From assembly GCA_945865535.1 (NCBI GenBank), contig CAMBDW010000006.1:43001-107000 (forward strand): DNA of 64,000 nt. Reading direction: 5' to 3'. The translations under genes were made by a program, and so were the position numbers. The notes below the pieces were generated by a model that had not been told where the DNA came from, did no database searches, and worked only from the letters and a program-made list of their open reading frames with translations. This DNA comes from Chryseobacterium gleum. GTDB lineage: Bacteria > Bacteroidota > Bacteroidia > Flavobacteriales > BACL11. This document shows positions 44,867-54,756 of this stretch, piece by piece (the stretch's first letter is position 1; the number at the start of each line of letters is the position of its first letter).

Positions 44867-45567
44867 TACTCTCTTTTTCTAACTGTTCTTTGCTCTATTC
44901 TCTTCTCGTATTTTTCTCCTTGGAGAATTCTTTGGACAAAAATTCCTGGAGTGTGAATCTGATTAGGATCTAGCTCTCCTGCTGGAACCAATTCCTCTAC
45001 TTCAGCTACAGTAATTTTTCCTGCCATAGCCATAAGAGGATTGAAATTACGAGCAGTTCCTTTAAAAATTAAGTTCCCAGCTGTATCTCCTTTCCATGCT
45101 TTTACAAAAGCAAAATCAGCAGTTAATGCCGATTCCAAAATATGAGGCTTCCCATTATACTCTCTTACTTCTTTCCCTTTCGCAACTTCAGTTCCAAAGC
45201 CAGCTGGAGTATAAAATGCGGGAATTCCCGCCCCTCCTGCTCTACATCTTTCTGCTAGAGAGCCTTGTGGAATTAAATCTACCTCTAACTCGCCCGAAAG
45301 CATTTGTCTTTCAAATTCTGCATTCTCTCCTACATATGATGAAATCATCTTTTTGATTTGTTTTCTTTTTAGTAAAAGTCCTAAACCAAAATCATCAACT
45401 CCAGCATTATTGGAAATACAAGTAAGTCCAAAAATTTCTTTTTTTGATAACGCAATAATAGCGTTTTCAGCAATCCCAGATAGTCCAAACCCTCCAAACA
45501 TAAAAGTCATATTGCTTTGCACTCCCTCTAGCGCCTCCTCAATATTATTCACTACTTTATTTATCAT
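44866..45567 (-). CDS. scoA: 3-oxoacid CoA-transferase subunit A
   Basis: The 233-residue A subunit. The family motif [13 protein letters not shown] near residues 26-38 binds CoA, and [31 protein letters not shown] are typical. The gene lies 14 bp downstream of the PBP1A gene on the same strand and is probably co-transcribed with it or has its own unseen promoter. Confidence 0.92.
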   Translation of the reverse strand: MINKVVNNIEEALEGVQSNMTFMFGGFGLSGIAENAIIALSKKEIFGLTCISNNAGVDDFGLGLLLKRKQIKKMISSYVGENAEFERQMLSGELEVDLIPQGSLAERCRAGGAGIPAFYTPAGFGTEVAKGKEVREYNGKPHILESALTADFAFVKAWKGDTAGNLIFKGTARNFNPLMAMAGKITVAEVEELVPAGELDPNQIHTPGIFVQRILQGEKYEKRIEQRTVRKRE

Positions 45568-45581
45568 CTTTCAAAAAAATC

Positions 45582-47798
45582 TTAATCAAATTCATTATCT
45601 TCTTTACTTTGCAAACTACTTCCGCAATCAAATTTTTCATTAATCTCTATGGGAATATCAAAATCAACTGGTAAAATGCCTGTTTTTGCTACATCAGCAT
45701 ATACCCTTTTCATATATTCACCAAAAAATGGTAAAGCCGTATTAGCCCCTTGGCCTAAATTAGTTGTTCTAAAATGAGCCGCTCTATCATCACAACCAGT
45801 CCAAACTCCCGTAACCAAAGTTGGCGTTATTCCCATAAACCAACCATCTGATTGGTTTTGTGTAGTTCCTGTTTTTCCTCCCATCTGATTTGTAAATCCA
45901 TATCTAGATCTCAGCCGACTTCCTGTCCCTCCATCAACAACTTCTTGCAACATTCTCACCATTGTATTAGCTGTTTCTTCACTCATTGCTTCCTGAGTTT
46001 TTGGACTAAAGTTTTCCAAAATAACTCCATTTTTATCTTCAATTCTAGTTATAAAAATTGGCTCTGTCCAAATTCCTTTATTTACAAAAGTGGAGTAGGC
46101 TCCTACCATTTCGTAAACCGATAAATCAAAAACCCCTAAACAAACGGAAGGGACAGGAAAAATGTCTGATTGAATTCCAATCTTTTTAGCCATATCAACT
46201 ACTGCATGAGGCCCTAATTCCTTCAAAAGAGAGGCGGTAATAGTATTGATAGAGTTTGCCAGCCCAGACTTTAGGGTAACCCAGGTATTAGCAAACTCAT
46301 TTCCCGAATTTTGCGGAATCCAATTCTCAGGAATACCCCAGCTTTCTTTATCAAAAACAACCGGAATATTTAAAACTGCATAACAAGGAGAATAGCCTTC
46401 TTGAATAGCTAAAGCATATACAATGGGTTTAAAAGTAGATCCTACTTGGCGCTTCCCCACTTTTACATGGTCATACTTAAAGTGCTTATAGTTTATTCCG
46501 CCTACATAAGCCTTTACGTGTCCTGTTTTAGGATTCATACTCATCATTCCTGAATGAATAAAAAACTTATTGTATTTGACAGAGTCTCTAGGAGATAGTA
46601 TGGTGTCAATCTCCCCATCCCAAGAAAATAATGTCATAGGGACTTTAGTATTGAAAATCTTTCTTATCTCCATTTCTGATTTTCCAGCTTTTTTTAGGCC
46701 TTTATAGCGCTCAGATCTTCTCATTCCCTGATCAATAATTGCATTAATTTGTTTCCATTCAAAATCTTTCGGAAAAGGCGCTTTGCTATATCCCTTCCAA
46801 TGCTTATAAAACTCTTTTTGTAAAGACGAAATATGCACTTTCATGGCTTCTTCGGCAAACTGCTGTAAACGAGAATTAATTGTTGTGTGTACTTTTAAAC
46901 CATCAGTATAAGCATTATAGTTGGATCCATCTTTCTTTGTATGGTTAGCACACCATTTTTTTAACTCTTCTCTCAAATACTCTCTTAAATAAGGGGCGGG
47001 CCCCTCATTATGGCTCGCCATTTTAAAGTCCAATATTATTGGTAGCGATTTTAATGTGTCAAATAACGAATCTGAAATAAAATCGTACCGATTCATCTGA
47101 GAGAGAACGACATTTCTTCTTTGCTGAGTAAGTTCTATCCTTTTATTGGGATTATATAGTGCTGGATTTTTTAGCATTCCAACAAGAACAGCTGACTCTT
47201 CTAATTTTAAATCTATTGGTTTTTTATTAAAATAAACCTGTGCCGCTGACTTTATTCCAGCCGCATTATTTACCCAATCAACCTTGTTTAAATACATTAG
47301 TAGTATCTCGTCTTTTGTGTAATGCCTTTCAAGTTGAGCTGCAATAATCCATTCTTTTAATTTTTGCATCACCCTACCTAATCCAGAGCTTGGTTGCTCC
47401 GTAAACAACATTTTTGCTAATTGCTGAGTAATTGTACTAGCCCCTCCTGAACTGCTTTTGCCTATAAAAATTCCAAAAATTGCTCTTACTAATGCTCTAA
47501 CATCAACTCCTGAGTGCTTGTTAAATCGAACATCTTCAGTGGCTAATACAGCATCTATTAAACTCTGTGGCAATTCATCATGTCTTGCCCAGCTTCTATT
47601 TTCAAAAAAATATTTTCCTAAAACTACTCCATCTTCTGAAATAATTTCTGTTGCTAAATTGTTTTTTGGATTTTCTAACTGGTCAAACGTTGGTAAATCA
47701 CCAAACAACCCAAGTACTGTTAGTTGCACCAAACCAAAAAGGATTATAAACGGACTTAAAATAATTCCCCATAATAAGATTTTATTTTTTCTAGTCAT
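45582..47798 (-). CDS. Penicillin-binding protein 1A (bifunctional peptidoglycan synthase)
   Basis: A 738-residue class A PBP with an N-terminal membrane helix (about 8-30). The GT51 glycosyltransferase domain has VLATEDVRFNKHSGVD and GGASTITQQLAKML. The transpeptidase domain has the serine in GSTFKPIVYA (SxxK), SLANSIN-type SxN in GLANSIN, and KTGTTQNQSDGW. It polymerises and cross-links peptidoglycan in the periplasm. Its start overlaps the gldH stop by 8 bp, linking it to the ricT-gldH cluster. Confidence 0.95.
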   Translation of the reverse strand: MTRKNKILLWGIILSPFIILFGLVQLTVLGLFGDLPTFDQLENPKNNLATEIISEDGVVLGKYFFENRSWARHDELPQSLIDAVLATEDVRFNKHSGVDVRALVRAIFGIFIGKSSSGGASTITQQLAKMLFTEQPSSGLGRVMQKLKEWIIAAQLERHYTKDEILLMYLNKVDWVNNAAGIKSAAQVYFNKKPIDLKLEESAVLVGMLKNPALYNPNKRIELTQQRRNVVLSQMNRYDFISDSLFDTLKSLPIILDFKMASHNEGPAPYLREYLREELKKWCANHTKKDGSNYNAYTDGLKVHTTINSRLQQFAEEAMKVHISSLQKEFYKHWKGYSKAPFPKDFEWKQINAIIDQGMRRSERYKGLKKAGKSEMEIRKIFNTKVPMTLFSWDGEIDTILSPRDSVKYNKFFIHSGMMSMNPKTGHVKAYVGGINYKHFKYDHVKVGKRQVGSTFKPIVYALAIQEGYSPCYAVLNIPVVFDKESWGIPENWIPQNSGNEFANTWVTLKSGLANSINTITASLLKELGPHAVVDMAKKIGIQSDIFPVPSVCLGVFDLSVYEMVGAYSTFVNKGIWTEPIFITRIEDKNGVILENFSPKTQEAMSEETANTMVRMLQEVVDGGTGSRLRSRYGFTNQMGGKTGTTQNQSDGWFMGITPTLVTGVWTGCDDRAAHFRTTNLGQGANTALPFFGEYMKRVYADVAKTGILPVDFDIPIEINEKFDCGSSLQSKEDNEFD

Positions 47799-48249
47799 TG
47801 TGCTCGGAAACTATTAACCCTATATCTAAAATATTTTCTAAATTAACAATTTTGTGTACAGATGCATGTCTCATGGCCTGTTCAATACTTAACTCATAAT
47901 CTCCTTTTTTAGCAAAAGTCCTTTGTTTAGCAAAAACATATTCAAATTCTCTAACGTCACTTATGCCGAATCCCAGCCACTGTCCATTTTTATTTGCTAA
48001 AATTATTTCAATAGTGTCTTTGTTTGCCTCTTCTAAAAAAAGAAATAAATTTTGAAACTCATAATCAACAGTATGCCTAATCTTTAAGCTCAAATCATAC
48101 TTTTTTGTTGTATCGGAAATAGTATATTTAAATCTTGCAATACTATCCGTGTTCCATCCATTATAATTAAAAGAATGGTAATTCTCATATGTAGTATTGC
48201 CACAAGAAAGTAAAATTACACAAAAAAAAACTAGTGAATAATTACGCAT
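47791..48249 (-). CDS. gldH: Gliding motility lipoprotein GldH
   Basis: A 152-residue lipoprotein needed for gliding or T9SS function in Bacteroidota. The start chosen is the ATG at 48249, which gives MRNYSLVFFCVILLSCG, a lipoprotein signal with the lipid-carrying cysteine. The longer open frame to 48366 would add 39 lysine-rich residues overlapping ricT and spoil the signal. Conserved GldH segments are YNGWNTDSIARF and FLEEANKDTIEI. It overlaps ricT by 8 bp. Confidence 0.88.
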   Translation of the reverse strand: MRNYSLVFFCVILLSCGNTTYENYHSFNYNGWNTDSIARFKYTISDTTKKYDLSLKIRHTVDYEFQNLFLFLEEANKDTIEIILANKNGQWLGFGISDVREFEYVFAKQRTFAKKGDYELSIEQAMRHASVHKIVNLENILDIGLIVSEHND

Positions 48250-49420
48250 CTTTTTGCCCATTATCTTTTTGAGATTCTCTTTTTTGAGTGGCTTTAATCT
48301 TATTTTTTTTGAAATTTTCTCTTCTTTCTGGGCGTTTTCTTGCGTTTTTGAAGCTTTTAGTATCAAATCTATTTATGTTATCTTGACCCATTGCAGGATT
48401 AAAACTAGGCTCCATAACAGTTTTGTCATCTTTAAACTGATCAAAGCTTTCTGGGATCTCTCCTTTTGTATTCAAATCTATTATCTGCATAACCCCATCA
48501 GTAGGGATTTCTAATAGCTCAGCTGTTGGATCCTCAGCATTAAAGTAAAACATAACTCTTTTAAATACGTCAAGCTTTACAAATTTTGCTGTCCCTTTTT
48601 TGGTTTTAAGTTGTGAGGTTGAACTTGGGAAATCTTTTAAGGCCTCTGTATATCCATCAAGCTCAAAATTTAAACAGCATTTTAGTCTACCGCACTGTCC
48701 TGATATTTTTTGTGGATTGATTGACAATTGTTGGTACCTAGCTGCTGCTGTAGAAACAGCAGGGAATTCTGTCATCCATGTAGAACAACAAAGTTCTCTT
48801 CCACAGCTTCCAAGGCCTCCAATTTTTGCGGCCTCTTGTCTGGCTCCGATTTGTCGCATTTCAACTTTTACTCTAAATTGAGCTGAATATTCTCTAATTA
48901 ACTCTCTAAAATCAACACGTTTATCTGACGTATAAAAAAAAGTTGCTTTTGAATTATCTCCCTGAAATTCAACATTTGAAAGTTTCATTTCAAGTTTAAA
49001 ATCTTCAATTATTCTTTTTGCTTTTTCTAATATGCTGTCTTCATTTTCAATTGCTGACTTCCATTTTTTCTTATCATTTTCAGTAGCAATTCGATATAAG
49101 TTTTTTAAAGGCTCTTTCTCGGTATCTCTTTTTTTTCTAGTTATCTGAAGAGCAACCAATTCGCCAATCATGGTAATTTTTCCTATATCATGCCCAGATT
49201 TTTCGCCCTCTACAGCAACAACTTCTCCATGTTTTAATTCAATATTTTCAACATTTACATAAAAATCCTTTCTATCTCCTTTAAACTGAACTTCTACTAA
49301 ATTGGAATTGTCTGTTTTTGGTCCATCAATTTGATATAACCAATCAAAGACAGAGCTAACTCCACAGCCCCTGTTTTCTGAGACTTCACACGTACTACAA
49401 CCTCCGGTTCCACAACTCAT
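48242..49420 (-). CDS. ricT: PSP1-domain RicT/YaaT family protein
   Basis: A 392-residue protein. The N-terminus is cysteine-rich (SCGTGGCSTCEVSENRGCG), and the PSP1 domain follows with IGGLGSCGRELCCSTW and SGQCGRLKCCLNFE, the cysteines of which bind an Fe-S cluster in B. subtilis RicT. Beyond residue 330 is a basic, low-complexity tail (NARKRPERRENFKKNK). The Bacillus homologue controls RNA processing with RicA/RicF; those partners are not visible here. It lies between holB and gldH, an order typical of the phylum. Confidence 0.9.
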   Translation of the reverse strand: MSCGTGGCSTCEVSENRGCGVSSVFDWLYQIDGPKTDNSNLVEVQFKGDRKDFYVNVENIELKHGEVVAVEGEKSGHDIGKITMIGELVALQITRKKRDTEKEPLKNLYRIATENDKKKWKSAIENEDSILEKAKRIIEDFKLEMKLSNVEFQGDNSKATFFYTSDKRVDFRELIREYSAQFRVKVEMRQIGARQEAAKIGGLGSCGRELCCSTWMTEFPAVSTAAARYQQLSINPQKISGQCGRLKCCLNFELDGYTEALKDFPSSTSQLKTKKGTAKFVKLDVFKRVMFYFNAEDPTAELLEIPTDGVMQIIDLNTKGEIPESFDQFKDDKTVMEPSFNPAMGQDNINRFDTKSFKNARKRPERRENFKKNKIKATQKRESQKDNGQKDA

Positions 49421-49429
49421 ATTATAGTT

Positions 49430-50581
49430 TTAATTAATTGCAAATTTACGTTTAACTTTTAAAAATTTAATCATTTGTAAAGATAACTCAAAAAGTACCA
49501 TTTTAGCATTTGCGTTTCTGTTAATTGCTTTTACCGCTTTTTCTAATTCCTCAATAATTATTATACTATTATCCTCATGAATAAATGGAGCAAATTTTGA
49601 AATAAAATCAGACTCTTTTTCATTCGTTTTTAAAAGAGCCTTATTAGCAAAGTTAAAGATTAGACATTCTCTTATCATTTTTATTGCATATGATAAAAAC
49701 AGCTTTTGATGCTTTCTCCCCATAGTAGAAATGGAATCAACCCATTTGGAAATGTTAACCACATCTGTTTTATATGCAAGCCTCATCCATGATGAAAAAT
49801 CATCAAATAAATCGATCGCTTGAATATCCTCTTCTACTAGTTGGATCATTTTTCCTAGATCTGCATCTGTAAGATTTCTAAGTTGTTTTATTCTTTCAAC
49901 ACTTAAATTGTCTTTTTTAAAAAACTCTGTCATATCCTCAGTGCTAAAATCAAATATGTGTATTTTTTGTAAACGAGAGATTATCGTTGGCAGTAATATG
50001 CTGGGCTTTTCTGAAACTAATAGGAATACCGTGCCAAAAGGGGGTTCTTCAAAAAGTTTAAGCAATTTGTTTGAGGCCTCTGTGTTCATTTGCTCGGGCA
50101 TCCATATTAAAACAACTCTGAAAGGCGCTTCAAAATTCTTTAGTGCTAACTTTTTATGAATTGAATTTGCTTCATCTTTGTAAATAGAGCCTTTTTCTCC
50201 TGTTTTATTTTCTATTCCAAAGCTATCAATCCAACTATTTAAAGATCCATAACTATTTTTCAATATAAAATCCCGCCACACATTAACAAAGTTATCGCTA
50301 ACAGCAACATTTGCCTGGCCTAATTTTAAAACTGGGAAAATTAAATGAAGATCTGGGTGAGATAAAGTATTGTATTTAAGACAAGAAGGGCATTTTCCGC
50401 AAGAGTCTTGATCTGATTTATTGTCACAATTCAGATACCTAGCATAGGCAAAAGCCAGTGCTAGTTTTGCGCTACCACTATTGCCTGAAAAAAGCTGAGC
50501 ATGACTTATACGATTATTTTTTACCGAACAAAGTAACTGCTTTTTAACTGCATTATTTCCAGGAATTTCTTTAAACAGCAT
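49430..50581 (-). CDS. holB: DNA polymerase III subunit delta'
   Basis: A clamp-loader subunit of 383 residues. It has an AAA+ fold with the degenerate P-loop SGNSGSAKLALA, as expected for delta', which does not hydrolyse ATP. The zinc-binding cysteines are in CDNKSDQDSCGKCPSC, and the SRC-like sensor is in TIISRLQKIHI. An exact TACATTTG -7 box lies 17 nt upstream of the ATG. The 9-bp gap to ricT suggests an operon. Confidence 0.88.
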   Translation of the reverse strand: MLFKEIPGNNAVKKQLLCSVKNNRISHAQLFSGNSGSAKLALAFAYARYLNCDNKSDQDSCGKCPSCLKYNTLSHPDLHLIFPVLKLGQANVAVSDNFVNVWRDFILKNSYGSLNSWIDSFGIENKTGEKGSIYKDEANSIHKKLALKNFEAPFRVVLIWMPEQMNTEASNKLLKLFEEPPFGTVFLLVSEKPSILLPTIISRLQKIHIFDFSTEDMTEFFKKDNLSVERIKQLRNLTDADLGKMIQLVEEDIQAIDLFDDFSSWMRLAYKTDVVNISKWVDSISTMGRKHQKLFLSYAIKMIRECLIFNFANKALLKTNEKESDFISKFAPFIHEDNSIIIIEELEKAVKAINRNANAKMVLFELSLQMIKFLKVKRKFAIN

Positions 50582-50637
50582 CTACAATTTCTTTATGTCA
50601 AATGTAAATAAAATGTGCTAAATTTTAGTATTTATTT

Positions 50638-50645
50638 TATTTTTG
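50638..50645 (+). promoter_or_regulatory. Putative -7 box of the pgk promoter
   Basis: TATTTTTG, an exact TAnnTTTG, ends 4 nt before the pgk ATG at 50650. This is the same spacing seen for thiL, the CotH gene and the gene at 52990, and predicts a leaderless mRNA. Confidence 0.5.
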
Positions 50646-50649
50646 CAAT

Positions 50650-51840
50650 ATGAATACTATTGACCAAGTATCCCTGGAGGGAAAAAGAGTCTTAATTAGA
50701 GTTGATTTTAATCTCCCTTTAGATGAAAATCTAAATATTACTGACGACAGTAGAATGGTTGCTGGATTGCCAACTATTAAAAAAGTTATTGATGATGGAG
50801 GAATGGCTATTATTATGTCGCATTTGGGAAGGCCAAAAAATGGGTTTGAAGAAAGGTTTTCTTTAAAGCACACCGTAAAACACCTCTCCAAGTTATTAGC
50901 ACGCCCGGTTGCTTTTAGCAGTGATTGTATTGGAAAAAATACTACTGCTGATGTAGCAAAGATGAATAATGGAGATGTACTTATTTTAGAGAACTTAAGG
51001 TTTTACAATGAAGAAACAAGTGGAGATGAGGCTTTTGCAAAAAAATTAGCAGCGCTTGGAGATGTTTATGTTAATGATGCTTTTGGGGCAGCCCACAGGG
51101 CTCACGCTTCAACTGCCATTATTGCTAAGTTTTTTCCAAAGAATAAATATTTCGGATTTTTACTTGCTGAGGAAGTAACCTGCTTGGAAAAAGCATTAAG
51201 CAATCCTAAAAGACCATTTACCGCAATTATTGGGGGGGCAAAAATCACCGGAAAGATTGATGTTATAAAATCGCTTTTTGATAAAGTAGATAATCTAATT
51301 ATTGGTGGGGGAATGGCATATACTTTTGCAAAAGCAATGGGGGGAAAAATTGGCAAATCATTAGTTGAAGACGAGAAAGTGGCTTTAGCCAAACAACTAA
51401 TTGATCAAGCAAAAAGTAAAGGAGTTAATTTACTACTGCCAACCGACTCTCTAAATGCAGATGCTTTTAAAAATAGTGCAAATACTCATTTAAGCAATAT
51501 GGCCAATATAGAAAACAATTTTATGGGGCTTGATATCGGGCCAAAAAGTATTGCTCTTTTTTCTGATATCATAAGTCGCTCTAAAACAATAATTTGGAAT
51601 GGACCAATGGGAGTTTTTGAAATGGGAAAATTTGAAAATGGAACCAAACAAATTGGAGAGGCAATTTGTTTAGCAACTGAAAATGGTGCTTTTTCATTAG
51701 TTGGTGGGGGCGACTCTGTTGCGGCTGTACAAAAATTTAATTTTGAAAATAGAGTATCTTATATTTCAACAGGAGGAGGTGCTATGCTTGAATATTTAGA
51801 GGGAAAACAACTTCCTGGTGTTGTTGCTATTCTAGATTAG
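50650..51840 (+). CDS. pgk: Phosphoglycerate kinase
   Basis: A glycolytic enzyme that transfers phosphate from 1,3-bisphosphoglycerate to ADP. RVDFNLPLDENLNITDD is the N-terminal PGK signature. MSHLGRPKNG, NDAFGAAHRAHAS and the C-terminal nucleotide-binding SLVGGGDSVAAVQK are diagnostic. The 396-residue length is standard. Its end overlaps the convergent acetyltransferase by 9 bp. Confidence 0.97.
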   Translation: MNTIDQVSLEGKRVLIRVDFNLPLDENLNITDDSRMVAGLPTIKKVIDDGGMAIIMSHLGRPKNGFEERFSLKHTVKHLSKLLARPVAFSSDCIGKNTTADVAKMNNGDVLILENLRFYNEETSGDEAFAKKLAALGDVYVNDAFGAAHRAHASTAIIAKFFPKNKYFGFLLAEEVTCLEKALSNPKRPFTAIIGGAKITGKIDVIKSLFDKVDNLIIGGGMAYTFAKAMGGKIGKSLVEDEKVALAKQLIDQAKSKGVNLLLPTDSLNADAFKNSANTHLSNMANIENNFMGLDIGPKSIALFSDIISRSKTIIWNGPMGVFEMGKFENGTKQIGEAICLATENGAFSLVGGGDSVAAVQKFNFENRVSYISTGGGAMLEYLEGKQLPGVVAILD

Positions 51841-52347
51841 TTTTTTTATTTCATATTTTACTAAAGATACCCCATCAATCAAGCTTTCGTCAAAATAAAT
51901 CATACTTAATTTTTTAAAGACCTTAATAGATGCTACATTCTCTTTCATTGCATTTCCAATAATGCGTTTTAGATTTAAAATTTTAAATCCATAATCAATA
52001 CAAGCTAAAGAGGCTTCAGTTGCATAACCCTTGCCCCAGTATTTTTGCATAAATCGATAGCCTAAATCTGTTTCCTGGGTACCATCATGTAATTTCAAAC
52101 CACACCAACCCAAAGGTTCTCCAGTTATTTTATCGGCAACTAACCAACGACCGTAACCATTTTTTTCATACTGAGCAATCACAAACTTCACAATATCTTC
52201 AGCAGCTTTTAAATTTCGGAAAGCACCATCACCAGTGTATTGTGTCACTAATGGATTTGAATTTAATTCTAAAAAAAACGGCGCATCTTCTATTACTTTT
52301 TTGCGTAAGATTAAGCGCTCTGTTTCTAAAATAATTTCGTGGTGCAT
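51832..52347 (-). CDS. GNAT-family N-acetyltransferase (RimJ/RimL-like)
   Basis: A 171-residue acetyltransferase. It begins with the RimJ/RimL-type ETERLILRKKVIEDAPFF. The acetyl-CoA-binding motif A is DLGYRFMQKYWGKGYATEA, followed by NLKRIIGNAMKENVASIKVF. The substrate, which may be a ribosomal protein N-terminus or a small amine, cannot be told from the sequence. Confidence 0.85.
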   Translation of the reverse strand: MHHEIILETERLILRKKVIEDAPFFLELNSNPLVTQYTGDGAFRNLKAAEDIVKFVIAQYEKNGYGRWLVADKITGEPLGWCGLKLHDGTQETDLGYRFMQKYWGKGYATEASLACIDYGFKILNLKRIIGNAMKENVASIKVFKKLSMIYFDESLIDGVSLVKYEIKKLI

Positions 52348-52409
52348 AATTTTATTAAAATAAAAAAGAGAGATTTCTGGTTCTTTTTAAGTGGCAATGT
52401 TATACGCAA

Positions 52410-52958
52410 TTATTTTTTAGTGTCTGTATTATCAGTTAATGGTTTTTCTGTACTTTTTTTAGCCTTTTCTAAAATAATTTGCTTGTTCTTATTTAATTCG
52501 GGCATAATTATTTTGGAGGCTTTTTTCAGCGGGGGTAAAAGATGGGATTGTTGTTGAGTATGCTTGCCAATAAAACCACGCTCATTTGTTAATGAGAGTA
52601 AGAAGCTCAAAATTACAACTATTTTTAAAAATCCGAAAACCCCTCCAAGCAATATACTGATAAACCCAAGAACCATAACCTTAATGAATTTATCAATAAT
52701 ATACCCGAGTATTTTTATACTAATAACACTTACAATAAAAAGTAGTACGACAGAAATAATTGGGGCAAACTTTTCATAACCCTTTAAAAATTGGGTAAAT
52801 TTAGGGGTTAAATAAGAGGAAAAATTAATTGCAACATAAACTCCAATAAGTAGCCCCAAAAGATTTGCTATTTCTTTTATTAGCCCATTTGAAAATCCTT
52901 TTACCATCCCATAAATTAGGGGAATCGCAATAATAATATCTAAATAATTCATCCGCAT
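52410..52958 (-). CDS. CvpA-family membrane protein
   Basis: A 182-residue inner-membrane protein with about four hydrophobic segments in the first 125 residues. The opening YLDIIIAIPLIYGMVKGFSN and GLIKEIANLLGLLIGVY match the CvpA family (colicin V production in E. coli). The C-terminal ~55 residues are hydrophilic and lysine-rich. Function in this phylum is not known. Its promoter region is shared with the divergent gene at 52990. Confidence 0.85.
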   Translation of the reverse strand: MRMNYLDIIIAIPLIYGMVKGFSNGLIKEIANLLGLLIGVYVAINFSSYLTPKFTQFLKGYEKFAPIISVVLLFIVSVISIKILGYIIDKFIKVMVLGFISILLGGVFGFLKIVVILSFLLSLTNERGFIGKHTQQQSHLLPPLKKASKIIMPELNKNKQIILEKAKKSTEKPLTDNTDTKK

Positions 52959-52977
52959 AAAGATATTAAAAAACCTT

Positions 52978-52985
52978 TACATTTG
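52978..52985 (+). promoter_or_regulatory. Putative -7 box of the gene at 52990
   Basis: TACATTTG matches TAnnTTTG exactly and ends 4 nt before the ATG at 52990. On the other strand a TATCTTTA (one mismatch) lies 5 nt before the CvpA ATG, so the two promoters overlap back to back. Confidence 0.5.
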
Positions 52986-52989
52986 TTTT

Positions 52990-53313
52990 ATGAAAGATTT
53001 GGAGAAAAAATGGGAAGTGCTTATTGCAAAGCTTGAAAAACAATTTGATGACGAAATGTCCTTAAAAGGTATTTTGTATTTAATTGGAGTCCAAGAATTG
53101 AATTTTGGGATAAAAAGATTTGATCGGGAAGAGAAAATCAATGTCCTGCATGTGGCAACATGTAAATTACTAAGTAATTATGGATATTATAAATTTGATA
53201 GTATTGATAAGGATGGTTGGCCTCATTATATAGAGCTAAAGGCTTTGCAGAATTTATCGGAAAAAGAGCAACAAAACTTAATAAAGGAAGCTATTATAAG
53301 CTACCTTAATTAA
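52990..53313 (+). CDS. Conserved small cytoplasmic protein of unknown function
   Basis: A 107-residue soluble protein without signal or membrane segment. Visible segments are SLKGILYLIGVQELNFGI, VLHVATCKLLSNYGYY and DGWPHYIELKALQ. It looks like a conserved Bacteroidota hypothetical, often found beside cvpA or pheS, but I cannot name a domain. The start is well supported by the TACATTTG box 4 nt upstream. Its end overlaps the convergent lipoprotein gene by 8 bp. Confidence 0.75.
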   Translation: MKDLEKKWEVLIAKLEKQFDDEMSLKGILYLIGVQELNFGIKRFDREEKINVLHVATCKLLSNYGYYKFDSIDKDGWPHYIELKALQNLSEKEQQNLIKEAIISYLN

Positions 53314-53683
53314 TTTCCACAACTTGAGTTACTGTTTTTTCTTTTAGCAGTCTGATAATATTTGATCCGTTATAAATATTATTTCCATCTATTTTTTCCA
53401 CATCAACCTGAAAAATTGCTTCTAGCTCATAAGTGAATTCGGCCCTGCCATTAGCATCCGTTACATCTGTTTTTCTTAATTCCGGGCTAGAGTTGTTTCC
53501 TTGAGGGCTTATTGCTCCATCTTGATGTAAAACTACTATAGCTCCAGAAACAGTATTTCCATTAGAATCTTTTACAATAATTATACCTATTGTGTCTTTA
53601 GCTTTTTCACAGGCAATAAATGTAGTTGAGATTACTAGAGCAAAAGTGCCTAATAATACTGTTTTAAAAATTCTATTTAGCAT
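53306..53683 (-). CDS. Small lipoprotein with carboxypeptidase-regulatory-like domain
   Basis: A 125-residue exported lipoprotein. The signal ends with STTFIACEKAKD, with the lipobox cysteine at about residue 25. The rest resembles a prealbumin-like/carboxypeptidase regulatory fold (GNTVSGAIVVLHQDG, TDANGRAEFTYE). No catalytic motif is present. It probably sits on the outer membrane. Function unknown. Confidence 0.75.
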   Translation of the reverse strand: MLNRIFKTVLLGTFALVISTTFIACEKAKDTIGIIIVKDSNGNTVSGAIVVLHQDGAISPQGNNSSPELRKTDVTDANGRAEFTYELEAIFQVDVEKIDGNNIYNGSNIIRLLKEKTVTQVVEIN

Positions 53684-53733
53684 AATTATTGTTTCTTTGT
53701 AATTGATTTGGTAAAGATATACAAATTATTACA

Positions 53734-54750
53734 ATGTTAGAAACAGTTAAAAACTTACTGAAAGAAGTAGAAATTTTTAGCCCAAAATCCGAAAAAGAAG
53801 TAGAGGAATTTCGGCTAAAATTTTTAGGTAAAAAAGGCGAGATGAATGCCCTTTTTGATGCCTTTAAAAGCGTTCCAAATGAAAGCAAAAAAGAATTTGG
53901 ACAAGCAATAAATATCTTAAAGCAGAATGCTCAAGCAAAAGTTGATGGCTTTAAAGGAAGTTTTGAAACCACTTCATCAGCAGAAGAAATTGATCTTACA
54001 AAGCCTGTAAATTTAAATAATTTAGGAAGTCGCCATCCTATTTCGCTTATTAGAAGTCAGATTGTGGCTATTTTTAACCTCATTGGATTTACAGTTTCAG
54101 AAGGGCCAGAAATTGAAGATGATTGGCATAATTTTTCTGCTCTTAATTTACCGGAAGAACACCCTGCAAGAGACATGCAAGACACTTTTTTTATTCAAAC
54201 CAATGCAGATATACTACTTAGAACACACACCTCATCTGTTCAGGTAAGGTATATGGAAAATAATAGCCCACCTATTCGAACAATTTCTCCTGGAAGGGTG
54301 TATCGTAATGAGGCTATTTCGTCAAGAGCACATTGTTTTTTCCATCAAGTTGAAGGTTTGTATATCGACAAGAATGTTTCTTTCGCAGATTTAAAACAAA
54401 CCTTAGATTATTTCGCTAAAACCTTCTTTGGTGAAAAAGCAAAAATAAGATTGAGGCCTTCTTATTTTCCCTTTACAGAGCCCAGCGCTGAAGTAGATGT
54501 ATCTTGTACTATTTGCAATGCAAAAGGATGCAATGTGTGTAAATATACCGGATGGTTAGAAATCTTAGGCTGTGGAATGGTGGATCCAAATGTGTTAAAA
54601 GCTTCTGGGATTGATCCTGAAATATATACAGGTTTTGCCTTTGGAATGGGAATTGAACGGATTGCTCAGTTAAAATTTAAAGTGTCCGATTTGCGATTGT
54701 ATTCTGAAAATGATGTGCGTTTCTTAAGCCAATTTGCAAAAAGTATCTAA
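53734..54750 (+). CDS. pheS: Phenylalanyl-tRNA synthetase alpha subunit
   Basis: The catalytic subunit of the (alpha-beta)2 enzyme. The N-terminal coiled coil (about 1-85) is followed by the class II core: [12 protein letters not shown], motif 2 around [19 protein letters not shown], and motif 3 [16 protein letters not shown]. The 338-residue length is standard. pheT is not adjacent; the next gene is a TSUP transporter. Confidence 0.96.
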   Translation: MLETVKNLLKEVEIFSPKSEKEVEEFRLKFLGKKGEMNALFDAFKSVPNESKKEFGQAINILKQNAQAKVDGFKGSFETTSSAEEIDLTKPVNLNNLGSRHPISLIRSQIVAIFNLIGFTVSEGPEIEDDWHNFSALNLPEEHPARDMQDTFFIQTNADILLRTHTSSVQVRYMENNSPPIRTISPGRVYRNEAISSRAHCFFHQVEGLYIDKNVSFADLKQTLDYFAKTFFGEKAKIRLRPSYFPFTEPSAEVDVSCTICNAKGCNVCKYTGWLEILGCGMVDPNVLKASGIDPEIYTGFAFGMGIERIAQLKFKVSDLRLYSENDVRFLSQFAKSI

Positions 54751-54756
54751 ATTTAG

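Noticed and set aside
48250..48366. A 39-residue N-terminal extension of GldH
   Set aside because: It is lysine-rich, lies within ricT in another frame, and would bury the lipoprotein signal that starts cleanly at 48249.
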